In this document: positions 20,717 through 30,355 of the stretch, piece after piece
How the letters are laid out: each line of letters opens with the position of its first letter
Position numbering within the stretch: the stretch's first letter is position 1
Origin: Podochytrium sp. JEL0797
Lineage: Eukaryota; Chytridiomycota; Chytridiomycetes; Chytridiales; Chytriomycetaceae
Length of the DNA stretch: 35,421 nt
Assembly (NCBI GenBank): GCA_027596195.1
Contig: JADGJG010000160.1
Location: 1-35,421, forward strand
Direction of reading: 5' to 3'
The notes under the pieces: generated by a model
The model's input: the letters and a program-made list of their open reading frames with translations, nothing else
What the model was told of the DNA's origin: nothing
The model's database searches: none
Position numbers and translations under genes: made by a program

Positions 20717-22210
20717 ATGAAGACTTCCGCCATCTTCGCCCTTGCCTTCCTCTGCATCGAAGCAAGCGCGTATCAAAATCTCTCCCAAGCAGACGCCCAA
20801 CAAGCCGCCAACGGTCTTTGGGGAAAGATCCGTGGCCCCGGAGGCTGTCTCTTTAGCAGCAATCTTCCAAGCTCTGCGCCTTCTCAAAATTTGGCTGCTC
20901 TCTGGCTCCGCGCCATCTTTCACGACGCGGGAACGTAAGTTTTCCGTAAACCTCCTCTCCTGTCCATGTTTTTCTGACAAAGCCATACAGTTTCAACGCA
21001 AACGCGTCGAACGGTGCAGGCGGCCTTGACGGGTCACTCGCCCTTTCAGCGGAATACAATCTGCCAGTCAACGGAGGGATCAACGCGTCTTTGGCCAACC
21101 GCTTCCTCCCCCCCGGAAGCAAGCTCACAAACTCTGACGCTATTGCTTTGGGTGGTATTGTAACAGTTGCCACCTGCGGTGGACCTCAAGTTGGATTCCA
21201 AACGGGACGACAGGATGCGTCCCTCGCCGACATTGTGGCCAACTTACCCAGTAATGCGACGGCTCCTGTGAGCGAGATTGCGGCTGGGTTTGCGCGAATG
21301 GGGTTGAACAAGTTGGACATGCTGGTGCTCACGACGGGGTCTCATTCTCTGGGGTAAGTTTCATTTCTTTCTTGCAGCACTTCATATGCGTTTGGGTTCT
21401 CATTACTTTTATAGTGGAGCCCATGCTGCTATTAGTCCTTCGTTGACCTCTGCGCCCTTTGCGCCATTCGACTCGACTCCCGGTGTGTTCGACAATGACA
21501 TTTTCAAGAAAGTGCTTCTCGGGAGATGCGTCGTGCCACTAGACTGCGCCTTTGCCCAAGACCCCACATTGCTTCCATACATTCAACAGTTTGCCACAAG
21601 TCAAAACGCGTTCTTCGCTCAATACGCCATATCGTTCGAGAAAATGCTTGCGCTCACAAAGTCCGTGCTCAGCATGCCCGTGGCCATCAATATTACCATC
21701 CACGACAATTTGGTGCAAGAAGGAACTTTCCCGGCTCCAACAAATGTTGCACAAGGGTCGCCGATCGCACAAGCTGGCACTCCACAAGCAAACGGACAAA
21801 CAGGGATTCCTCAGCCAATTCTTCCAGCGGCAAGTTCTCCACTACCTGTGTCTGGGCCACGTCCATCTGGTGCTCTTCTATCAAACCCACAAACAGGAAT
21901 CCCCCAAGCAAACCTGCCAGCGGCAGGAGCACCCGTCTCTGGAGCGCGCTTGTCTATTCCTCTCCCCACGAGCCCGCAAACAGGGATCCCCCAACCAATC
22001 CCGCAAGCAGCTGGAGTAGCTGTATCTGGACCTCGTCCGTCTGGTTCTCCCGCATCCAACCCACAAGCAGGGGTCCCGCAACCAAACCTGCCAGTAGCAG
22101 CTGCTCCACCACCCGTTACTGGATCGCGTTTGCCTAGCACGCCTCCACCATTCACGCCGCCGACCCCACAAAATGTGCCCCTACCCGGCTCTGCGGCGTC
22201 AAGACGCTGA
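20717..22210 (+). CDS. Secreted haem peroxidase 4 with proline-rich repeat tail
   Basis: Exons 20717-20934, 20991-21353, 21415-22210; 458 residues. Signal peptide MKTSAIFALAFLCIEASA. Distal site LRAIFHDAGTF (His69), GGLDGSL, TCGGPQVGFQTGR, proximal His in TTGSHSLGGAHAAI, FDSTPGVFDNDIF, GRCVVPLDCAF. After the catalytic domain comes a tail of about 150 residues of Pro/Ala/Gly/Ser repeats (TGIPQANLPAAGAPVSG type) ending SRR, instead of a hydrophobic anchor. Such tails are common in wall-associated or spaced extracellular proteins. The intron near the C-terminal third of genes 1-3 is absent here; exon 3 reads through PYIQQFATSQNAFFAQYA. The first intron lies inside the distal site (DAGT|F), unlike genes 1-3. 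Gene 4 is therefore a separate subfamily, with its own TATA promoter and AATAAA at 22241. Confidence 0.88.
21755..22150 (+). repeat. Proline-rich coding repeats in peroxidase 4
   Basis: Four to five imperfect units of roughly 28-35 codons built on PQTGIPQ, LPAA, PVSGPRPSG and SNPQ. The duplicate at 25240-25560 has a different number and order of units (SPASSPQTGIPQ, SPASNPKTGIPQ, SPASNPQAGISQ), so the array has changed by unit gain, loss or conversion since duplication. Confidence 0.8.
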
Positions 22211-22240
22211 AAAAATTATCTTTCATACACTTATATTTTT

Positions 22241-22246
22241 AATAAA
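22241..22246 (+). terminator. Polyadenylation signal of peroxidase 4
   Basis: AATAAA 31 nt after the stop. The duplicate copy has AATAAG at the equivalent position (25615-25620). Confidence 0.6.
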
Positions 22247-22544
22247 CTTTCTCTTTCCCCTCTCACCCCTCAAGTAATGACCCGAGGTGTGGGGGATCTG
22301 GTAGTACTCGTCTGTTACAGCAAGCGATTAAACGCGATTTCTTCGGGTGCAGGAAGACACTGTGAAGAAGAGCCTGATCTGTAAAAGTTCGCGCTGGTTT
22401 CAGTCACTCAAAAAGCCGAACGACCAACAGCAACAGACGCGACTCTTTCTTTATTAAGGAATAGGATTTATCTTACTTTCGTTGCCTCCTCCACCATTAT
22501 TTAATCGAATTCGTGGCCTTTTCGTCGGGTTTTAATCAATTCCA

Positions 22545-22559
22545 CCCCCCCCCCCCCCC
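22545..22559 (+). repeat. Poly-C run next to a TATA box
   Basis: Fifteen C in a row ending five bases before the TATA box of the small secreted-protein gene. Length is likely variable and prone to sequencing error. Confidence 0.8.
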
Positions 22560-22564
22560 AAAGG

Positions 22565-22570
22565 TATAAA
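22565..22570 (+). promoter_or_regulatory. TATA box of the small secreted-protein gene
   Basis: GGTATAAATACT lies about 50 nt before the ATG at 22617, followed by a CACT-rich leader (CACTCACTCACTC). The strong, compact promoter suggests regulated or high expression. Confidence 0.7.
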
Positions 22571-22616
22571 TACTGGCAAAATCCCCTCCAGTCACACATC
22601 ACTCACTCACTCAAAA

Positions 22617-23209
22617 ATGAAGTTCTCCACTGCCCTTGGGCTCTTGGCCACAGCCATCGCAGCACAAGCGGCCCAATACCCCGACGTCGTCATGCTCTCG
22701 TCCTGCACGTACACGGGCATCTCTTATCCATTCACTTACGTGGACTGGTACCCAGCTTTGGTAGCTTCCAAGTCAGCCCAACCAGGTGGAGCTGTGGGAG
22801 GCTCATCTCGCGCGCCGATGACACCGGATGGACAGTCATACATTGCGGACTTTCCTGGGAACCAGTTGAGTGCCAGTTGAATTATACTGAAAGGAGTGTG
22901 GGGTCGTACTCATAAATTCGCTCGATATGATTGCAAAGGTTCACGCTCGACTATGCGGACGGCAACCAACTCACAGTCGACATCTTTGCCGGCAGTAACA
23001 GCTTGGCCTTTGGTCAGTATGGAGGGTACGCGTGGAACCATTATCACACCTTCTATTGCTACCGCGACAACGGACGTGTTGTCTGGAGTTCAACGTATGC
23101 TGGGCTTACCGAAACCTGCAAAGCAGACTACTACTGCATGTTAGAAAGAAGGGGGGAAGGAAAAAAAAAAATTAAAATGTGGAGGTCGCGAAAGATTGAA
23201 GCGTTGTGA
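22617..23209 (+). CDS. Small secreted protein, function unknown
   Basis: Two exons, 22617-22864 and 22939-23209, give 172 residues; the join GNQ|FTLDYADGNQL keeps the frame. Signal peptide MKFSTALGLLATAIAAQAAQ. The mature part is aromatic-rich (YTGISYPFTYVDWYP, WNHYHTFYCY) with five or so Cys (SSCTY, FYCYR, ETCKADYYCM). The natural end is uncertain: after YYCM the frame continues through a lysine/arginine-rich low-complexity tail with an A run before TGA at 23207, which looks like extension into former 3' sequence. No family is recognised. It sits between the two peroxidase segments, reads in the same direction and has its own TATA box. A secreted effector-like or wall protein is possible. 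Confidence 0.65.
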
Positions 23210-23515
23210 AGTTTCTCAGGAAACGGGCCTCGCCCATTGGTACCGCAACGAATTGGCGTTCCATGGAAACGTCATTCGAACAGCAAGGGCTACTTTGCTA
23301 CACAAGAGAGATAAATTCAGAGAAGAATGGGAGATAATGAGGAAATGAGTGCGATGGGTTGGTGCCCGACCTTGGCTGCATCCACTCCGGGTCAACCGCT
23401 CAGGAACAAGTGGGATGCGGGTCTCAATCTCCCCAAATAAATATCAAGTGGGTATCTTCAATTGCAACAAAAACTGTCCAAATGCGAAGAAAGTATCTTC
23501 AAAAACCAGTTTTCG
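23210..23515. other. Unique spacer before the duplicated segment
   Basis: About 300 nt with no convincing ORF or RNA gene. Similarity to peroxidase gene 3 begins abruptly near 23516 (GGGTCTT followed by CACAATCACATTTTCAAGC), which marks the left duplication junction. Confidence 0.5.
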
Positions 23516-23920
23516 GGGTCTTGCACAATCACATTTTCAAGCAAGTGCTGACTGGCAAGTGCATTCTACCCATCGATTGCGCGTTTGCAAAAATCCCCGC
23601 TTTGCGGTCCATTATCCAAAGGTTTGTTTCTGACCCACATTGTTTGATTAAAACGCGATCACCCATCAATCAAATTCAGTTTCGCGAACAACCAGAGCGC
23701 GTTCTTTGAGCAATACGCGATTTCACTCGACAAGATGCTGAATCTCACCACATCGACCCTCTCTGACCCTATCGCCATCATAATCAAACAGCATGCTGAT
23801 GTGATTGCGCAAGGTTCTGTTGGGATGGTGACGAATGGGACTGCTGGAATCACATCCAATGCATCATCTTGGTTGCCAGTCGAATTCGGCGTGCTTATAC
23901 TTGCTATGATATTTGCGTGA
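23516..23920 (+). pseudogene. Truncated copy of peroxidase 3 (3' third)
   Basis: Nearly identical to 20016-20420: HIFKQVLTGKCILPIDCAFA, the last intron, and the exon ending in a hydrophobic tail (LPVEFGVLILAMIFA) before TGA. It lacks the signal peptide, both haem-site histidines and any start or promoter, so it cannot make a peroxidase. It is the left end of the duplicated segment, which broke inside gene 3. Confidence 0.9.
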
Positions 23921-24184
23921 ATAGCAGTTTCGAGTCATTTGTTCGTTAATCCTTTATTCACTACTTTGTATTTTCCTGATTCTTTGCTCGCTGGCCCCGA
24001 TGATCCTTTGTGTTTGTTTGACGGTCCTTTGCTGGTTAATCCTTTGTTTTGCTCGCGGATTCCGCGAATCCCTTGTTCACTGATCCTTTGTTTGCCGACT
24101 CTTTGTTCCTGAGGCGAAACGGATAAAAAGCAGACCGTCCGCGGCAGCTCTCCATGCAGAAAACCACAAAATACCCAGCAAACA

Positions 24185-25581
24185 ATGAAGACTTCCGCCA
24201 TCTTCGCCCTTGCCTTCCTCTGTATCGAAGCAAGCGCGTATCAAAATCTCTCCCAAGCGGACGCCCAACAAGCCGCCAACGGTCTTTGGGGAAAGATCCG
24301 TGGCCTTGGAGGCTGTCTCTTTAGCAACAATCTTCCAAGCTCTGCGCCTTCTCAAAATTTGGCTGCTCTCTGGCTCCGCGCCATCTTTCACGACGCGGGA
24401 ACGTAAGTTTTCCGTAAACCTCCTCTCCTGTCCATGTTTTTCTGACAAAGCCATACAGTTTCAACGCAAACGCGTCGAACGGTGCAGGCGGCCTTGATGG
24501 GTCACTCGCCCTTTCAGCGGAATACAATCTGCCAGTCAACGGAGGGATCAACGCGTCTTTGGCCAACCGCTTCCTCCCCCCCGGAAGCAAGCTCACAAAC
24601 TCTGACGCTATTGCTTTGGGTGGTATTGTAACAGTTGCCACCTGCGGTGGACCTCAAGTTGGATTCCAAACGCGACGTCAGGACGCTCCATCGCCGACAT
24701 TGTGGCCAATTTACCAAGCAACGCGACGGCTCCTGTGAGCGAGATTGCGGCTGGATTCGCGCGAATGGGGTTGAACCAGTTGGACATGCTGGTGCTCACG
24801 ACGGGGTCTCATTCTTTAGGGTAAGGGGGGAATCCTTGCAACAATGTATATGCGTTTGGGTTTTCATTTTTTTGTTAGGAGCCCATGCTGCTATTAGCCC
24901 TTCATTGACCTCTGCACCCTTTGCACCATTCGACTCGACCCCCGGAGTGTTCAAACTTCGAAAACAACATTTTAAGTGCTTCTCGGGAAATGCGTCGTGC
25001 CGTTAGACTGTGCTTTTGCCCAAGACCCCACATTGCTTCCATGCATTCAACAGTTTGCCACAAGTTAAAACGCGTTCTTCGCCCAATACGCCATATCGTT
25101 CGAGAAAATGCTTGCACTCACAAAGTCCGTGCTCAGCATGCCCGTGGCCATCAATATTACCATACACGACAATTTGGTGCAAGAAGGAACGTTCGCAGGT
25201 CCAGCAAATGTTGTTCAAGGGTCGCCGATCGCACAAGCTGGTTCTCCCGCATCAAGCCCACAAACAGGAATCCCCCAAGCAAACCTGCCAGCAGCAGGAG
25301 CACCTGTATCTGGACCGCGTCCGTCTGGTTCGCCCGCATCCAACCCCAAAACAGGAATCCCCCAAGCAGTCCCGCAAGCAGCTGGAGTAGCTGTATCTGT
25401 ACCTCGTCCGTCTGGTTCTCCCGCATCCAACCCACAAGCAGGGATCTCGCAACCGAACCTGCCAGCAGCAGCTTCTCCACCACCGGTTGCTGGATCGCGT
25501 TTGCCGAGCACGCCTCCACCCTTCACGCCGCCGATCCCACAAAATGCGCCTCTGTCCGGCTCCGCGGCGTCCAGACGCTGA
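24185..25581 (+). pseudogene. Degenerate copy of peroxidase 4
   Basis: The first exon (24185-24402), first intron and distal haem site are almost unchanged from gene 4. Decay follows. A one-base loss near 24685 shifts the frame (QTGRQDAS becomes QTRRQDAP and then garbage). The second acceptor region has lost two bases (TAG-GAGCC against TAG-TGGAGCC). The segment near 24945-24975 is scrambled, removing FDNDIFKK. TAA replaces CAA at 25066-25068. The proline-rich tail (25240-25578) still reads open to the same ending SAASRR. The TATA box and polyadenylation signal are also altered. It could yield at most a short N-terminal fragment. Confidence 0.9.
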
Positions 25582-26069
25582 AAAAATATTCTCTTTCATA
25601 CACTTATATTTTTTAATAAGTAAGGATAAGGGGGGGTGGCAGTAAGTGTGGATCTGATGGTGCGCGTCAGTTGCAGCAAACAATTGAACGCGATTGTTTA
25701 AGAGGAAACTTGTGATAGATGGGGATGCCTCGCAGGTTTCCGTCATCCAAAAGGCCAAACGAGCAACATATTGGAACCGTGGAACATCAAAGGGCGAGTT
25801 TTTTTTGGTAAAAATATTTCCCTAAAGATGGAATTCGAGATGCGCTCTTCCATCACCCGAATTAATATCCAACTTTTAAAGATAATTATCTTGAAACAAA
25901 AAATGATCCATCAGGGCAACAAAAAAAAACAGGAACACTCGCGTCCCACCACACTCAAATACACAATCGCCCCCCACCCCCCTCCCCCGCCAACCCTCCA
26001 AAAAATACACCCCCTAAAAATAACATTCCATACAAAATAACGCACCCTCGCCCCCCTCCCCTTATTTTT
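25582..26069. other. Intergenic between converging peroxidase copy and SET gene
   Basis: The left part (to about 25770) is the diverged end of the duplicated segment. The rest is AT-rich, then C-rich low-complexity sequence before the 3' end of the SET gene. No gene seen. Confidence 0.55.
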
Positions 26070-29000
26070 TCACCTCCCATTCTCACTCATCATATCGGAA
26101 TACTCATCCGACCCCAACTCCGAATAATCATACTCCTCATCCTCCATCTCATCCCCATCCTCATCATCCATCAACCCCTGCTGCCTCAACAAGGCCAACT
26201 GCTGTCTCATCAATTCAATCTGAACAGCAGCAGCATTCGGAACCCCCGCCGCAACCGCTTGCCGGGTAGCCGGCGCATTCGCAACAAGCACCGTCGGCGC
26301 GTTCTTGTCGCTGCTGCTGCTGCGTTTGGCAATCATGGAGTCGAGAAACTGTAGGGCAGAGTAAAGGTTGCGTTTTTCAGACATGCGGAATTTGACGGCC
26401 ATGAAGCGGTTATTGGTGATCCATTCGGTGGTGGCGGGTTCGGTGGGTTGTTGTTGGGGTGGTGGTGATGGCGCGGATGGTGGGGACGGGAGAATGGGGG
26501 AAGGTTGTGCGGCGACAGTGTACGTGTTGGGTGCAGTGAAGTTGAATACAGGCAAAGTGGATGCAATGATGGGTTTTTGTGTTGGTTCGGCGCCTTCGAG
26601 CGTGACATCTGTCGCGGCGCCTTCCGAAGCAATCGTCGAGTTTGATTTCTATGGGAAAAAAAGCCCCTCTATCAGCCTCAACCACTCAAAAAAGCAACAC
26701 TCAAAAAACCCTCTCACCTTCATCCTCTCCAACCCTTCCGTCCGCGGCTCCAACGACGCCCCCCTCGAAACAGATCGCACCTTCTCCTCCTCCACCGCAA
26801 GCCCCCCACCCCCACCCACAGGCGACGGCGGCGTCACACTCCCCCGCTTAGTCGTCCCCCCACTCTCATCCCCTTCCATCCTCCTCCTCTTCTCTTCATG
26901 CCCACCCCCACCCACACTCACACCATTCACCCCAACCCTTTCTACAACCCCCTCCCCGTCCTTCCCACCCCCATTCACGACACCCGACGCCGCCACCGAA
27001 GCCGCAAGAACCGCATCCCGCCCTTCACACCACCTCCTATAACTCTCCGACATGCGCCCCAACAACTCCTGATCCTCCGCAAGCGTCGTCGGATACATCC
27101 TCAACCGCCGCTCCAACACACTTCTCGTCACCGCGAAAAACGCGTCCAAACACCCAGGTCGCGCAGGCATCGCGCCGCGGTTGCGGATACGGTGGGAAGG
27201 AATCATGTTGGATCGTGGGGCCGGGAATTCTTTGGGGAGGAGTGGGGTTGTCGGGGATTCGGTGGAGAGTGGGGAGGTGGGGGAGGTTGGGGTGGGTGGG
27301 GTGTTGGAAAAAAGCATGCAGTTGTAGTCGAGGAAACAGGGTTCGTGGGTGTATTCGGTGAGTTGGTCCGAGGACATGAGGAGGACTTGGATGATTCTGC
27401 AATGTGTCGAAAAAGAGGTTACGAAACGGGAATGAATGGAAATTCGAAAAAATCATCACGTCGAAAACGCTTCCTCCTGCCAGAAGTATTCACTCTTGCA
27501 TCGAATCACTCCCCCCTCATTCGGAAACACTCCCATCGCCTTCAATAACCCCCTTGCACGTTCATACGTGACAACATCATACCGCGCAATTTGCTTCCCT
27601 TTCCCCCTCCGCGCCGCGTCGCGTTCAGAGGCAGTCACATGGCGTTTCGAAAGATCCGCGTCGGTATGGAAAGGGGAAGGAGCCGCGCCGCTGCTCGTGT
27701 TGGGGTTCGTGTGTGTTATGAGGGGACGCGTGGTCGGGCCAAAGTGTTCGAGGTGGTATGTGATGGCGTCTTCGAGGAGGTCTATGGGGAAGTCGATAAT
27801 GTCGTAGGGATTTCGTTCTTCGATTGTGCCGTGGCAAAGGAGGAGGTGGTGGTTTGATAGGTTGCCTGATGAAAGATTGAGAAAATCGCGGATATAGCAA
27901 GGCTGCCAAAAATCAAATATTCGCGTTTTCGCAAGTGCTGCATGTAGCACGTCGCACGCATCCATCGCGCTTCGCGTTTGTATTCCCCACTCACTAGTCG
28001 TCAAACGCATCCATCGCGGTTCGCACTTTGCGTTTGTATTCCCCACTCAATAGCCGCCAAACGCATCCATCGTGCTACGCGTTTCGCACTTTGCACCTTC
28101 GCGCTCGCAAAACCTCACTCAGCAACCCAAACCCCCACACGAAAAAGCAACCTCACCATTACTCATTGTCAACCTCTGCCTCGGATACACATTCGTGACA
28201 TGAAACACGTTAAAATGGGCGGGCTGGTGCTTGACGGCGAAGCCAGGAGGCACCACGATGCGACTGGCCAGCAGCAGCTCGGGGTCCTGCATCCCACCAC
28301 TCGCCGCTAGATCGTCCGACAAGTCATTGTCGTCTTCGTTTTCGAGCCGAATTGCGTTCGCGTGGTCGTATCGGATGCCGTCGTGGTCTGTGGATACAAT
28401 GGGCACGAGGTACGAGGCGGGTGGGTGGTATTCGACGCGTACGTCGGTGCGGGTGGGGATAAAAAAGTTTGATGTCGGTGAAGTGGCGGTGGTGGGGTGG
28501 AGTTGGTGTTGTTGTTGCTGAAGCCGTAGGTTCAAGAAGCGCAATTCGTCTTCGCGGTAGTCTTGGTCGTACGGGCGAGATTTGCGGTCGATTTGGGAAA
28601 AGAAGGGAAGGAGAACCAGGAAGCTTCCTGTGGAGTTTGAGTTTTGGGGAGGTTGTTTGTACCACGCGTTTCGGGCGTTGAGGGTGGTTTCGTCGCGTTC
28701 GCTGAGGACGGTTGAAGTGGTGGAGTTTGGATCGCGTTGCCACGAAGAGGACAGGGTCGGGGTCAGGATGCGGCCAAAGATTTCCTCCCAGACGAGCAGG
28801 CCGGCGCCGGATGCGTTGGGAGTGTCGTTTGCATGGGAATCCTCATGGTCATCCTCGAGGGCCAGGGCACCCCCCCTTGGACCCATCAGTTCGAATGCAT
28901 TTGGACCAAGACGACGACGCCACTGGGCAGCAAAAGCGGCGGGCCAGTTTCCCGCACTTGCAGCGACGACGTGCCACGGCTTCTTTTCGTGTTGCGGGGC

Positions 29001-29726
29001 CACCACGCGCACGGCGTGTTTTGAGACAAAGTCGAGACACTTTGCAAAGGCGCAGAAGGACACGAGAAGCGAGGCGTCGAAGCCGCGCGTTGTTGTTGAC
29101 GCCGCGTTGCTGGCGCCAAAAAGAAGCGCGGGCAGCGCAGCGAGGTGCGGCTTTAGTGTCGCAAAGAAGGCGCGCAGCGGAGTGGCGTCCAGCGACGTGC
29201 CCTCGAGTTCGGCTGTCTCGCGCAGCGTGAAGCAAGCCAGCGAAGTGGCGGGCGCAGTGGGGTTGCTGGTAGTTGCACTTGTGCTGCACGCACACGGACC
29301 ACTCGCACCACCACTCCCACTACACGTACCACTACACGTAGCACACGCACTCCTCGCACACTCGCTACACGCACCACCACTCGCACCACCACACGCAGTA
29401 GTACTACTCAGCCCCTCAGCTCGCAGCCAGAAGCGCAGCGGCGAAGCCTCGCGCAGCGCCACGTGCACCAGCAGCGCCACGGCGAGGCGCGCCGCATCGC
29501 CCAGCTGCCAAAACACGCCGGTGCACGGAAACTCGCCCTCGCGCGCAGTCAGCCCGTGCCGCTGAAGCACGCTGCACGCAAACACCCCGCCAACAGCTGC
29601 TGAAACAACCTGAAGCCCGCCGTGCCGCGAAACTACGCAGTGCCGTCCAATGCTGGCCCCTGCGGACCCAGGCGATGTGCACGCGCTGAAGTGCTCGCTA
29701 AGGAGCACGCTGGCTGCAGACGCCAT
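26070..29726 (-). CDS. SET / RuBisCO-LSMT-type domain protein (SETD3-like), probably catalytically altered
   Basis: Exons 29726-28157, 27865-27460, 27396-26718, 26648-26070; 1077 residues. The SET C-terminal signature is rebuilt across the first intron: MSNG|NLSNHHLLLCHGTIEERNPYD, matching the family form SYGxxSNxxLLxxYGFVxxxNPxD. The substrate-binding half follows: RARGLLKAMGVFP, FSTIIQVLLMSSDQLTEYT across the second intron, and CLDAFFAVTRSVLERRLRMYPTTLAEDQELL, like SETD3 LLLKTYKTTIEEDKSVL. Relatives methylate lysine or histidine in specific proteins. Here the catalytic Tyr of SYG is Asn, and the usual DxxNHS motif is not found (STDHDGIRYDHANAI in its place), so activity is doubtful. The N-terminal half carries a Cys/Ser/Ala-rich insert (residues around 110-180). 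The C-terminus has a coiled region and an acidic tail (DEDGDEMEDEEYDYSELG). Confidence 0.75.
27956..28098. repeat. 50-56-nt minisatellite inside a SET-gene intron
   Basis: Three units start at about 27956, 28006 and 28062 with CGCATCCATCG and share CGTTTGTATTCCCCACTCA and GCCAAACGCATCC. The first unit lacks a 7-nt CACTTTG present in the second. The repeat explains why this intron (27866-28156, 291 nt) is much longer than the others in the gene. Confidence 0.8.
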
Positions 29727-30355
29727 TTTTTTTTTTGGTGTTTGTTTTTTGGTGTTGGGGCTTTCCGCCCTTGATTCCCCGCACTTCAAAGAACCCTTAA
29801 AGCTTATCTCGCACGTTCTCGCATTACGTTGCATCTCGATGCACGTGAGCGAAAACACAATCTTTTTCACCTGTCCAATTCGTCAGAAAAAAAATGAAAC
29901 ATGGAGTCAGAGTGCCAAAAAGAGAGAGGCGAGACAAGGAAGAGAAAAGAGAGGGTTTTATTTGTCAGTGTGAAAAGTGCGATTAATTCTCTACCATTCT
30001 CGTTTTACTCGGGCGAGATATCTTCATTCCGGGAAAGTGGAAGCGCGAACCGCAGAGCTTCCTAACGGAGGAAGCCGCCGCGGACTCAGTTTCCACGCGT
30101 TGGGCGCGGAAATGGAGGAAGTCTAGGTGACTGCATTCGCTGGAGGGGACAGAACGCAAAATCACAACGCAAAATCACACAAAGATGTATTCTCTGCTGA
30201 CCGTTCATGGACAGGGAATCCTACTTCGAGCACGCGGGAAAAATGGAAGCAAAAAGGAAGGGTGTGCCGCCTCCCCGTGTTGACGAAATGAGATTTTTTT
30301 GAATTGAAACAAAGAGATCCGCGAGACACAAACCAATCGATACCCCGCACCAAAA
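29727..30355. other. Divergent promoter region
   Basis: About 630 nt between the SET gene (-) and the membrane protein gene (+). It holds a direct repeat AACGCAAAATCAC twice near 30154-30178. No ORF of note and no clear TATA box. Confidence 0.5.

Larger units (their letters stand above)
20016..22430 (+). repeat. Segmental duplication, source segment
   Basis: From the third quarter of peroxidase gene 3 through gene 4 and about 220 nt beyond its stop, this segment is repeated in the same order and orientation at 23516-25770. The gene portions are nearly identical. The downstream flank is more diverged but still alignable (GTCACTCAAAAAGCCGAACG against GTCATCCAAAAGGCCAAACG). Calling this one the source is inference from its intact genes. 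Confidence 0.85.
23516..25770 (+). repeat. Segmental duplication, derived segment
   Basis: Copy of 20016-22430 in direct orientation, separated from it by about 1.1 kb that holds the small secreted-protein gene. Both peroxidase genes in this copy are defective. Confidence 0.85.

Noticed and set aside
23349..23709. ORFs joining the spacer to the peroxidase 3 fragment
   Set aside because: They cross the duplication junction and run through the former intron; no start, signal peptide or haem site.
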